A stretch of DNA of 64,000 bases from a virus: positions 1 to 64,000 of the IMG/VR virus record IMGVR_UViG_3300045738_001392. One strand, written 5' to 3'. The notes beneath the pieces are model-generated. The model had not been told where the DNA came from. It worked only from the letters and a program-made list of their open reading frames with translations, and ran no database searches. The translations under genes were made by a program, and so were the position numbers. Positions 19,748 through 29,235 of the stretch are shown piece by piece; within the stretch, counting starts at the first letter, position 1; every line of letters starts with the position of its first letter.

Positions 19748-21223
19748 ATGGCACATTTCGTAAAACAAGGATTTATAGGACCAACGGGGCCAGCAGGATT
19801 AACAGGGCCAACAGGCCCAAGTCAAGGACCGACAGGACCGCAAGGAGTATTGGGGCCGACAGGAGCAGTGGGCCCTCAAGGCACGGGACCAACGGGGGCA
19901 GCCGGGGGACTTGGCGTAACAGGTTTAGCTGGACCTACTGGTCCCACAGGGTTGCAATCTACCGTGGGCGGACCCACGGGCCCACTTGGCCCAACGGGGG
20001 ACCATTATACAGTTAGCTATAGTAGTTCTATTACCGTTCCTGTTCCTAGTCAGGAACCGATCGTGCTTAATATCGGTACCGGCCTCGCTTATTCGAGGGA
20101 GCAAAAGATAATTGTCGCTAATACAAACACCTCGACGCTCAATCTCGTCGATTATTTTAAAGCTTATGTTAAATCTTATACGGGGGGCAACCTAACTGTA
20201 AGGGCGACCTCTTTGTCTAGCGAAATTGTAGGCGTTACGGGCGCCACTGGTTCTGATTGGTCTATTTCTCTTGATGGAGCGATTGGTTTGCCCGGAGCAA
20301 CTGGCGACGTAGGTCCAACTGGACTTATTGGAGTCGTCGGATCGATTGGCATCACCGGGCCTGCTGGACCAACGGGAATTACTGGAGCCGCTTCCACTGT
20401 GGCCGGACCCACTGGTGATCCGGGAGATCTTTACGAGGGAACCTCTGTTACTAGCACTAGTATACCTCAGGTCAATATATCCATTAGCATGGCTCTAGTT
20501 GAAACAAATCTAGCTTACACGGTGGGCCAAAAAGTTATGGTTACTGCCGACACAGATAATTTATTTAAAGCAGAAATTACTGCAATCGCTGGAACTAGCC
20601 TGACTCTAGAGTGCTCGTTCAGAAGAGTACTGGGCGTAGACGATTCCACACAAGTGGGAGGGACATTCTCCACTTGGAGCGTTAATTTAGATGGCGCTGT
20701 TGGTAAGCAGGGACCAACAGGATCTCAAGGTGTTGTGGGGCCCACGGGAATACCGGGAGATTTATATGGTACGCAAATTGATGCTAATGCCACGACGATA
20801 TTCCCAATTCCCCTGCCCGGAACAGGGGGCGCGACAGTAAACAAACAAATAACAGTTGAGCCCGGATTAGCCTATACGATTGGTCAGGAAGTCATAGTCG
20901 CGCATGACTCTTTAAACTGGTTCTCTGGTCCAGTTTTGATTTATAACCCAACCACGGGTCTAATGTCTATTGAAGTTCAAGCGTACGCGAGAACATTCCC
21001 CTATGATTCTTGGAATGATCACCACGTTAATTTAGAGGGGGCCGTGGGCAAACAGGGCCCGACGGGAGTAACGGGCATACAAGGATTATTTGGGCCTACT
21101 GGAGTTAGGGGACCAACGGGCGCGCCCTCTACGGTAATCGGACCCACGGGGATAACAGGTGCAACGGGCATAACCGGAGCACAAGGAACAGCGGACATTT
21201 TATATGTTCAAATATTTAGTTAA
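19748..21223 (+). CDS. Collagen-like fibre with three LAYxxGQ domains
   Basis: A 491-residue protein alternating Gly-X-Y blocks with three copies of the LAYxxGQ domain: [30 protein letters not shown] and [15 protein letters not shown]. Each ends in a W/H-x-VNLxGAxG segment before collagen resumes. The very short C-terminus after the last block ([11 protein letters not shown]) suggests that another chain caps the fibre. Five bases separate it from the upstream gene. Confidence 0.8.
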   Translation: MAHFVKQGFIGPTGPAGLTGPTGPSQGPTGPQGVLGPTGAVGPQGTGPTGAAGGLGVTGLAGPTGPTGLQSTVGGPTGPLGPTGDHYTVSYSSSITVPVPSQEPIVLNIGTGLAYSREQKIIVANTNTSTLNLVDYFKAYVKSYTGGNLTVRATSLSSEIVGVTGATGSDWSISLDGAIGLPGATGDVGPTGLIGVVGSIGITGPAGPTGITGAASTVAGPTGDPGDLYEGTSVTSTSIPQVNISISMALVETNLAYTVGQKVMVTADTDNLFKAEITAIAGTSLTLECSFRRVLGVDDSTQVGGTFSTWSVNLDGAVGKQGPTGSQGVVGPTGIPGDLYGTQIDANATTIFPIPLPGTGGATVNKQITVEPGLAYTIGQEVIVAHDSLNWFSGPVLIYNPTTGLMSIEVQAYARTFPYDSWNDHHVNLEGAVGKQGPTGVTGIQGLFGPTGVRGPTGAPSTVIGPTGITGATGITGAQGTADILYVQIFS

Positions 21224-21235
21224 AGGAAACAAAAA

Positions 21236-21592
21236 ATGGCAAGTTATAGCAAACATAAATTAACCGGCTCTACATACGGAAAGGGTATTAAAATTAGCAG
21301 CACTTCTTCGGCTAGTCCTAACCTTCTGCATACTGCGACATCAAGCCCAACAGATTTTGATGAATTATGGCTATGGGCTTATAGCGATCATTCAGATTCT
21401 CAACCCGTTAACCTTACTGTCGAGTTCGGGTCGACGAATCCGACTAAGGTGACAATGGCTGTGGAATCAAAGAAAGGGCTATATCTAATATGTCCGGGTT
21501 TACCCGTTCAATTTGGATTAGATATCAATGCGTATGCAGAAATAGCTGATAAAATTATTTTATACGGCTACGTTAATAGAATCAGTACCTAA
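21236..21592 (+). CDS. Beta-sandwich virion protein, 118 aa
   Basis: A 118-residue beta protein. The core segment DFDELWLWAYSDHSDSQPVN, then LTVEFGS, and the final strand YGYVNRIS recur as a domain in the larger proteins at 43908 and 49179. Ribosome site AAGGAAA lies before ATG. Probably a fibre cap or capsid-decoration domain present here as a stand-alone copy. Confidence 0.65.
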   Translation: MASYSKHKLTGSTYGKGIKISSTSSASPNLLHTATSSPTDFDELWLWAYSDHSDSQPVNLTVEFGSTNPTKVTMAVESKKGLYLICPGLPVQFGLDINAYAEIADKIILYGYVNRIST

Positions 21593-21601
21593 TTTTACTA
21601 C

Positions 21602-24600
21602 ATGTCAAGGAATGTCAACACTAGCAGGATCGGAAAAGCTAGGGTAACGGGACCGATAAACAATAGTTCAAACAAATCGGACGTTACCACTGGTAGGTCT
21701 GTCTCGAGATCGCATAGAAGGACTGGCAAGGTAGACGAAGAATTAGATAAATTTCTTAAGGTGTCCGCTCCCATCTTCGAGCCGGGCTCTGGACCAACCG
21801 CTTTGCAATTTACTGTATCTTTGACCAACCAAGAAGCGGGAGCAACTTATAAATATACAATAGACGGAACTTCGCCCACGGGAGCGTCAGCCCTAACCCT
21901 GCAATCGACAAGTTTGAATTTATCTTTAACTGGCACAACCAATCCTTCTCTGATTTTTAAAGCTTATGGAATTAGAAATGATTATGCAAATTCAGATATC
22001 ATCACCTTAAACTATGCCCTGCAAAATGTAAGTGATGCAATATTCTCCCTAGCTTCAGGCAGTGTTCCAGAAAATCAAGTTATTGGTTTGGATTTAGAGG
22101 CTGGCGCAACAGGATATTATACTTTAAATGGTGTCGATCCCTCTGGAAATGCAGGGACAACTTCTTCTCAATATACTAATCCATTTGTGCTTAGTTTCGC
22201 AAATAGCTCCAGCGTAACAGGCAAAGCTATTGCGGTCAAAGGGGGCTCTTTAGATAGCCAAATAGTTTCGGGTATTTTTACTCACAATTCAAGTTTAGAC
22301 TATGGGGGGGCATATGACGGAGTGAGAGATGTCGAGGGCGCATTAGTTTCTTTTAAACCGGTTGTGGACAAAGTACCTTTCCCGAGTAAAGTATTTTTAT
22401 CGACTACAGAAGGGCAAGAAATACATAGGAAGATTTCTTTTTGGGGAACAGATTTTTATGTTGAAAACTACAGGCCCTCAACTAAAGATGATTTCATATC
22501 TTTAAGCGCGGGACAAAATCATGCTCTAGCCCTAACTCAGAGCGGAACCGTAGTAGCGTGGGGAGACAGCTCGTTTGGGCAAACTAATCTTACTAATTCT
22601 AAATTAATTACGAGCGGAGAGATAGAGCGCATAGACGCCGGGGACTCTCATTCTTTGGCTTTGACTTTTGACCAAGAGGTCATTGCTTGGGGAAGTAACG
22701 TGCAGGGGCAAACGGCTGTTCCTAATAATTTAAGCGCCATAAGGGTGGCCGCCGGAGGAGAACATAGTTTAGCACTCAAATCTGATAGAACTGTAGTGGG
22801 ATGGGGAGAAAACGCAGACGGACAAATAATCCTTCCAAACAATTTAAATGATGTCTTTGAAATTTCTGCCGGACAAAACCATAGCGCGGCCCTAGCTGGA
22901 TACGGTGTAAAAACTTGCAAACAATTACAGCACATAAATGGCCAATGGTCCGTTGTCAATAAGTCTATTCCCATAGGCGTAGCATCCGCATGGGGCGTGA
23001 ATGATTTAGCTCAGTCAACGGTGCCCTCTTCTTTAAGCGCTGGGACTCCAGATTTGATTGCAATTTCTTGTGGCGGAAATCACACTTTAGCACTTGATGC
23101 AAATGGAAAAGTTTTTGGTTGGGGGGATAACGGATATGGACAGATTACGCCGCTAACAGGGATGGATCTTGTAGAGCCAGATGGTTCGTCCGCTTTTGCA
23201 ATCGAAATTGATGCTGGATTTAGTCATAGTTTGGCGATATCAGAAAAGGGCACGGTTTTCGCTTGGGGTAGCAATCTGAACAACCAAACAAATGTAACAA
23301 ATCTTTTTAATAATTCTGTTCTTTTGGCTGCTGGAGATAATTATAGTTTAGCTTACGGCTTGGAGCCTGACGAACATATTTATTACAGCACAGGAGCTCT
23401 GGATCCATCCATTCTTTATACTGGATTTATAAACGTTAATTCTAACACGACAATTAATGCGATTTCTCAAAACAAGTCTACCCAAGCGGCTAGCAATTTA
23501 GTTTCTAAAAGCTATTCTCAGCAGCAATTGAGCGGCGTATCGGATTTTGGACTATTATCTAGTGAAGGAACTTATACGCCCATGGAAACGGGGACAATAA
23601 ATCCCGCCCGATTCACTGAGAGAAAAGATTTCGTTACAAAAATCCATGAAGATGACGTGCAGAAAGAACCCGAAGTCGAAATCACAGTTTCTCACCCGGG
23701 TTATTTGACCTATCAAATTGAGGATGTCCCCATCACTGACGCTGTACAAAAAAGATTTTCTAGCAGTCTAGTGGATGGAGATGTAGGTAAAGCTTTTGAT
23801 AATGACAAAAGTATTAATAATTATTTATCATTCAACCCCGGAGGATATGTAGGATATAAATTTGATAACCAACAAAAAGTAACGAGGGTCGACTTCGCTA
23901 CGAACGCAGATAATTTCCATAAAGTCGGGGATGGGCTTATCCAAGGTGCTAATAACGGAATTGATTGGGAAGACATAGCCTTTTTCTCTAAAAGATTTCC
24001 TGATAGTTATCCACCATTCCTTTCTTTAGATGGGAACGCATTAGATAGAATTGCTACAGTGGAGATGATTTCGGGCGGAGCTGGATATACAGAGGACCCC
24101 GTAATTCAATTCGCGGTGGCCTCAGGACAAGAGGGCGAAGGGGCCAAGGCCAAAGCTCTATTTTCCTCCTTTTCTCTAACGGGATTTTCTGTTTTATTGG
24201 GAGGAACAGGTTACGACTCTGCACCAGATGTAACTGTTACTTCGGTGGTCGGTGGCGCAGGCGCGTCTGGCACCGCCGTATTATCAACTACTTCTGTTGT
24301 CGATAGCGTTGCTTTAACTTTTCATGGTCTGGGATACACATCCTCGCCAACCGTCACGATTACTGGCGGAGGAGGAACAGGAGCAGCGGCAGTAGCTTTT
24401 CTTAGCGGAACTCAATTGACTGGTGTTGAAATTATTGAAAATAGAACCCCATATAGTACTCCACCCACTACCCATATTCAAGGAGGGGGAGGTCAAGGCG
24501 CTGGTGCTCTAGCTCATTTGACCGCTTTTGAAGTAGCTAAATTAGGCTCAGACGGTATACTCATCGGCGTAACCAATGAGAAACCTCCTCATGGATATCA

Positions 24601-27600
24601 TATTTATGATGGAGTACTTGTACCCGGGATAGGATACACTCCGGTGGGTGGACAGGGTGGTGGCTATTATGGTGGCACGACGCCTCCTCCCTCGTCCGAT
24701 CAACCAGTTTATGCCCTAGATCACTTTGATATAACTTCTGTAGGCGCTGGATATACTTTCGCTCCCGACGTCACTTTAAGCGGGGGATTAATTACGCAGG
24801 TAGGGGTGCCATATGCCGTCAAAGTCACCATAGGTGATAGAGGTCCCACTAGCGGCGAATACATTCCCAGCGCCATCCAGCAGGGCTTTACCGCGGTAGG
24901 CGTTGCTGACGAGAATAAAACTTTAGACTTAGATGAACTAGAAAATCATACTTATCATTCGGGATTAGCTCTTAAACCCGGAGCAGCAGCTAACGCCGGT
25001 TCTACTCCAAACTCTGAGAGTTCAAAGTATATCGATTCTAATTTTGAATCTTTCTTATTTTCGGGTTGGGAAGCTGTAGAGCCTCATAGGTTATTCTTCG
25101 ATTATCATAATTTTCGTGCTCATATGGCTGTTAGGGGGGACGACGGCTTTGCCAATCCTTCAACCTATCACGCCAACTTCGGACCGCCGCTGAGCGGGCT
25201 ATTGGAGCACGGCGTTCCGGCGTACGGAGCTAACGACTTCGAGGAGCTTGGTCCGGGAAATCTGTTCTATTCAGAAAATGTTAGCACTAACAGATTGTGG
25301 CGTTTGAAATTTCATAAAGATTCAGCGTTAGAGCAGAATATCCAAATCGATGGTGGTGGTGGACAAGATATGGTCGGCTATGTAGAATTAAAAAATCATA
25401 ATGAACTTCTAGGTTTTAATGATGATGATTCTCTTTTAGATAAATTATTCCAATTATATTCTCATCCAGATTTTCGTAGTAGTGCGGGTTCTGTTAATGC
25501 TCTTGATTTAAATGATATAAGTTATGAAGAATTATTGTGGAGCACCCCTGTTAACAAAGGGGGGAAGCTGCCCAATGAAGATGCGATTTTAATTCCTTAT
25601 AAATTACATATAACAGGCGCTGGATGGGGATATACTGAAGCACCCACTATTACAGAGGAATTTGATAGGACTTTCCCGGGGATGATGTATATGCTTGAGC
25701 CCACCGGTATTACTATAGTAAGCGGAGCGGCCGGGGCTCACACGGATCTTTGGGATTTCGGCCTAGAGGGCGCTCCTCTTACAGATTTAGAGAATCATGG
25801 TTGGGAGAGGCTTTGGGGCAGCGGTTATCTAGATGGTGGTTATAGTGCCCCACAAGGATCTTGTGCGTCCTCGGCAACTGGCGTAGCTTATTCATCATCC
25901 GAATATGATTATAATACGAATACATACACATATTCTAGCGGGTTCTATTTGGCAAATCAATATCTAAGCGATAGCAACAAACTTAAAATCCCACATCCTG
26001 ATCTGGGGCCAGCAAGCGCAGGGAATGGTGCCGGAGGTGTTGGCGAAGGTCACCCGGTTTGGAACAATACAAAAATTGTAGGCGGCGACATCCCCTTGAG
26101 CGTGAATGCTTACGCATCGGGCAGAAACTACGCACAGAATCAAATAATATGGTTTAGTGGAGTCAATGATGGTGGTGTCGGACCGACAGAGATAGCGTGG
26201 GGCACGCTTAATGTTGATCATGGTCACGATTTCTACGGGAACCACTCGAACGGTCATGCGGGAGTAACAAGCATTACTATACATAATGAAGGGGCTGGGT
26301 ATATTATACCTGATAATCTTCCAGCTTCTGGAGGATCTACCGCTGCTGACGGAAGCGCACTAACTGGGCCGGGAGGCGTGCCCGGTGGCGTGGTGGGCAT
26401 AATTACGGACGTTATAAGCGGAGGGGAGCAGGGCAACCAAGCCAACGGGGGCACTTCCTTCTACGCGCAAGGCAACGTTTGGCCGGGAATGGATCACGGG
26501 CCCATATGCGGTTATTTGGGTGCCGATTTTTGCTACGTTTCGACGTCACTTCCCGCGCAGGGCTGGGGGATGGGCAGTGGAAATCGGATTTGGGGGACAC
26601 ACGGCCTTTTTGGCTATCAACACCACCCCGACGAGGAATACAACACGTCAATGGCCTCCGGATGGGTGCAAGTATGGAATGGTGGGTTGCTGTCCAATGG
26701 AGCATCGGCCTTTGCTACCATACAGGGAAGATACGGTGGCTACACTGGCCAGCAGCACGCTCGAATGCATGAACAACTAGAATTTTATGCACCGGCCTTA
26801 GAATTAACGAAAAGTCATACGAATGATATGTATAGCGCAACTTCTGCTGACCGCATAAACTTTGAAAATCAATTAGCTAAATGGATAAATTTCGAAACGT
26901 TCTTGCCTGCGCAGTCTACGGTGGAAGCCTTTTTGGCTAGTGGATCTTTGGACAAAGTTGAAGTAACCGATATGGGATCTGGTTACACTTCTGTGCCGGG
27001 CGTAGTTTTCTCAGGGGGGACATCGGGTGTAGAGGCGACTGGTGCAGCTCATACTTCACGATATGTGGACAGTATAACTTTAATAGCTGGAGGCGCGGGA
27101 TATCAATCTTTTCCAGACGTAACTATTTCTGGTGGGAATGGGTTCGGAGCTTCTGCGGTTGGACAAAAGGCTGCTAGTGACATTACTGGTTTATCACTTA
27201 TTTCTGGAGGAAAAGATTATACAGAATCACCAACCATAAATGTTTTGGGGGGTGGGCTCGGAGTTACCAGTGCAGCAGCTATTAAGTGTAGATTGCCTGT
27301 AGCCTTAGGAACATTAGCTTTTACGAATAACAAAAATTATAAAGAATATAGGATGGTAGGCCAAGGAGATGACGCCCTTAAGACTTCTCAAGTGAACGAG
27401 CTTGAACTTTATTCTGGAGACTATAGAATCTCAAATTATTCCAATAGAAATAATCATACTTTAGTAATTAAAAGCGATAAAAGCTTATTGGGATGGGGGG
27501 AAAGTGTTAATGGTCAGCTGCCCTCTTCTGGAATTACAAATGCCATTAGCGTATCCGCTGGGTATAACCACAGTTTGATAGCTAAAGAAAATGGAACGGT

Positions 27601-29071
27601 TGTCGCTTTCGGAGATAACAGCTATGGACAAATAAATGTTCCGGATGATTTGAGTAACGTAATTAATGTTTCCGCTGGAGATAATCATAGTATGGCACTG
27701 CTTGCTGGGGGCATGGTTAGAGCTTGGGGCGACAATACGTACGGTCAATGTAGTGTGCCCGCGTCTTTACTAAGCGGGCTTAGCGGAGACCATGGGGCAA
27801 TAGCTGTTGAAGCAGGCAATAGGCATAGTCTGGCTCTTTTGGGCAATGGAACAGTATTGGGATGGGGAGCGACTGAACCGTCAACTGTTCCCAGCGCATT
27901 AGACAAAGTTGACAGTGTTGCAGCTGGAAATAATTTTAGCTTAGCCCTTAGAACTAACGGCGATGTCGTTTCGTGGGGAGGCACGGCTAATTCCTATGGG
28001 CAGCTAGTCCCTGAAGATTTGAAAGATGTAGTAGCGATTGACGCTTGCAATGATCACGTCTTGGCTTTGCAGGTAGACGGGTCAGTAACTGGGTGGGGAA
28101 GAATTTTTGATGGGGAAAATAATATAGATATAACTGGTGCTATTCCGCAAGGATTGAATTCTGGTATAAATATATTCGCAGGAAAAAATCATGGGTCTAT
28201 ATTGAGAAGCGATGGTTCAATGGTTACATTTGGGGTGATTTGCTCAGATGAACTATACAATAGCGGGATTATTCCCCCAAACGTTACCGAAAGAACTTGC
28301 TGCGAAACGACGGGCTCTGTTATATTCGATTTGGGCCAAACCAACTCAGACAAATTAAATACAAATGAAAAGATAGCTTATAGAAGTAAAAATATCACCA
28401 ACAGATTGACTAGTGACACCTACTTCCCACCGGATAGCGGCTATTTACAAAATAAGGTTAGAATAGTTATGGATACTTCCAAAGTCGGCTATGCTGATGC
28501 TGAGCCCATTACGGGAGAATACCCATTGATAGAATTGGCGCCCGAAGTCTCTCCGGAAACAAACACAAATTATGGGCCCTCCATAACCGTGTCTAATTGG
28601 GATCAGGATTCGGCTGATAGTTTGTATGTTAGATATACCTTGGACGGCTCTGATCCAGCTACAGGCGCGGGAACCATTAATGAAGTGATTTTGCCTCCAG
28701 AAAGCGGAGATTTCATACATATTTTAACAACGGGAGAATTTACGAATAGCACTACCTTGAAGGTATTCGCCTCCTCAGACGTCTATCTTAACTCGGATAT
28801 AGTGTCTTATGTAAGACAGCAGTTAGCTGCTCCTACGGCGACTATAACGGCTAATGGTAACATTCTTAATATAACGATGAGCGCTACAGTTCCAGCTGGC
28901 GAAACAAGAACGCCAACTATTTACTATACCTTGGATGGCTCGGCTCCCACGGAAAATTCATACTTATATGCCAATCCAATAAGTTTACAAGGATCCACGG
29001 CGACTGTTAAAGCCAAGGCCTTTTTAATAGGATACATCGACAGCAATATAACTATAGAAACTTATCCATAA
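21602..29071 (+). CDS. Giant fibre protein with two RCC1 propellers
   Basis: A 2489-residue protein, the largest in the window. From the N-terminus: a chitobiase-like beta domain (about 50-150, YKYTIDGTSPTGAS), a first RCC1 beta-propeller (about 300-585, repeats of SAGxNHSLAL...VxAWG), a discoidin-like segment (about 735-790), a first set of GSGY repeats (about 820-985), and a long unique middle (about 990-1780). A second GSGY set (1788-1900) and a second RCC1 propeller (1950-2215) follow, then two chitobiase_C-like domains (about 2313-2489, YTLDGSDPATG; YTLDGSAPTEN). All of these parts are typical of adhesive or sugar-binding surface proteins. It has no signal peptide. Most likely a large tail or head fibre for receptor binding. 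Confidence 0.8.
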   Translation: MSRNVNTSRIGKARVTGPINNSSNKSDVTTGRSVSRSHRRTGKVDEELDKFLKVSAPIFEPGSGPTALQFTVSLTNQEAGATYKYTIDGTSPTGASALTLQSTSLNLSLTGTTNPSLIFKAYGIRNDYANSDIITLNYALQNVSDAIFSLASGSVPENQVIGLDLEAGATGYYTLNGVDPSGNAGTTSSQYTNPFVLSFANSSSVTGKAIAVKGGSLDSQIVSGIFTHNSSLDYGGAYDGVRDVEGALVSFKPVVDKVPFPSKVFLSTTEGQEIHRKISFWGTDFYVENYRPSTKDDFISLSAGQNHALALTQSGTVVAWGDSSFGQTNLTNSKLITSGEIERIDAGDSHSLALTFDQEVIAWGSNVQGQTAVPNNLSAIRVAAGGEHSLALKSDRTVVGWGENADGQIILPNNLNDVFEISAGQNHSAALAGYGVKTCKQLQHINGQWSVVNKSIPIGVASAWGVNDLAQSTVPSSLSAGTPDLIAISCGGNHTLALDANGKVFGWGDNGYGQITPLTGMDLVEPDGSSAFAIEIDAGFSHSLAISEKGTVFAWGSNLNNQTNVTNLFNNSVLLAAGDNYSLAYGLEPDEHIYYSTGALDPSILYTGFINVNSNTTINAISQNKSTQAASNLVSKSYSQQQLSGVSDFGLLSSEGTYTPMETGTINPARFTERKDFVTKIHEDDVQKEPEVEITVSHPGYLTYQIEDVPITDAVQKRFSSSLVDGDVGKAFDNDKSINNYLSFNPGGYVGYKFDNQQKVTRVDFATNADNFHKVGDGLIQGANNGIDWEDIAFFSKRFPDSYPPFLSLDGNALDRIATVEMISGGAGYTEDPVIQFAVASGQEGEGAKAKALFSSFSLTGFSVLLGGTGYDSAPDVTVTSVVGGAGASGTAVLSTTSVVDSVALTFHGLGYTSSPTVTITGGGGTGAAAVAFLSGTQLTGVEIIENRTPYSTPPTTHIQGGGGQGAGALAHLTAFEVAKLGSDGILIGVTNEKPPHGYHIYDGVLVPGIGYTPVGGQGGGYYGGTTPPPSSDQPVYALDHFDITSVGAGYTFAPDVTLSGGLITQVGVPYAVKVTIGDRGPTSGEYIPSAIQQGFTAVGVADENKTLDLDELENHTYHSGLALKPGAAANAGSTPNSESSKYIDSNFESFLFSGWEAVEPHRLFFDYHNFRAHMAVRGDDGFANPSTYHANFGPPLSGLLEHGVPAYGANDFEELGPGNLFYSENVSTNRLWRLKFHKDSALEQNIQIDGGGGQDMVGYVELKNHNELLGFNDDDSLLDKLFQLYSHPDFRSSAGSVNALDLNDISYEELLWSTPVNKGGKLPNEDAILIPYKLHITGAGWGYTEAPTITEEFDRTFPGMMYMLEPTGITIVSGAAGAHTDLWDFGLEGAPLTDLENHGWERLWGSGYLDGGYSAPQGSCASSATGVAYSSSEYDYNTNTYTYSSGFYLANQYLSDSNKLKIPHPDLGPASAGNGAGGVGEGHPVWNNTKIVGGDIPLSVNAYASGRNYAQNQIIWFSGVNDGGVGPTEIAWGTLNVDHGHDFYGNHSNGHAGVTSITIHNEGAGYIIPDNLPASGGSTAADGSALTGPGGVPGGVVGIITDVISGGEQGNQANGGTSFYAQGNVWPGMDHGPICGYLGADFCYVSTSLPAQGWGMGSGNRIWGTHGLFGYQHHPDEEYNTSMASGWVQVWNGGLLSNGASAFATIQGRYGGYTGQQHARMHEQLEFYAPALELTKSHTNDMYSATSADRINFENQLAKWINFETFLPAQSTVEAFLASGSLDKVEVTDMGSGYTSVPGVVFSGGTSGVEATGAAHTSRYVDSITLIAGGAGYQSFPDVTISGGNGFGASAVGQKAASDITGLSLISGGKDYTESPTINVLGGGLGVTSAAAIKCRLPVALGTLAFTNNKNYKEYRMVGQGDDALKTSQVNELELYSGDYRISNYSNRNNHTLVIKSDKSLLGWGESVNGQLPSSGITNAISVSAGYNHSLIAKENGTVVAFGDNSYGQINVPDDLSNVINVSAGDNHSMALLAGGMVRAWGDNTYGQCSVPASLLSGLSGDHGAIAVEAGNRHSLALLGNGTVLGWGATEPSTVPSALDKVDSVAAGNNFSLALRTNGDVVSWGGTANSYGQLVPEDLKDVVAIDACNDHVLALQVDGSVTGWGRIFDGENNIDITGAIPQGLNSGINIFAGKNHGSILRSDGSMVTFGVICSDELYNSGIIPPNVTERTCCETTGSVIFDLGQTNSDKLNTNEKIAYRSKNITNRLTSDTYFPPDSGYLQNKVRIVMDTSKVGYADAEPITGEYPLIELAPEVSPETNTNYGPSITVSNWDQDSADSLYVRYTLDGSDPATGAGTINEVILPPESGDFIHILTTGEFTNSTTLKVFASSDVYLNSDIVSYVRQQLAAPTATITANGNILNITMSATVPAGETRTPTIYYTLDGSAPTENSYLYANPISLQGSTATVKAKAFLIGYIDSNITIETYP

Positions 29072-29073
29072 TA

Positions 29074-29229
29074 ATGAAAAAATATATTATGTTATTCACA
29101 CTTACAGCGCTCTTTGCAATTGGTTGTAACTGGGGAAATTCCGGATGTCCGGATTGCTCGTGTAGCGCGGAATGCTGTTCATCCGACAGTTGCTCGGTTG
29201 CCGATTGCGATTGCGTTTGTAAAAAGTAA
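29074..29229 (+). CDS. Cys-rich small lipoprotein, 51 aa
   Basis: A 51-residue protein with a signal peptide (MKKYIMLFTLTALFAIGC) ending in a lipobox-like AIGC, so C18 would be lipidated. The mature part of 34 residues has nine more Cys (C25, C28, C30, C34, C35, C40, C45, C47, C49) and many Ser/Asp, like a metal- or disulphide-rich knot. It starts three bases after the giant fibre gene and six bases before the portal gene. Small phage lipoproteins can block receptors or act in lysis, and either is possible here. Cys-rich stretches also open the protein at 32515. Confidence 0.7.
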   Translation: MKKYIMLFTLTALFAIGCNWGNSGCPDCSCSAECCSSDSCSVADCDCVCKK

Positions 29230-29235
29230 AATTAG

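Noticed and set aside
21602-29071. Eukaryotic or giant-virus origin of the window because of RCC1 and collagen genes
   Set aside because: Terminase, portal, HK97-type capsid and sigma-70 promoters show a tailed phage; these repeat domains are also common in large phages.
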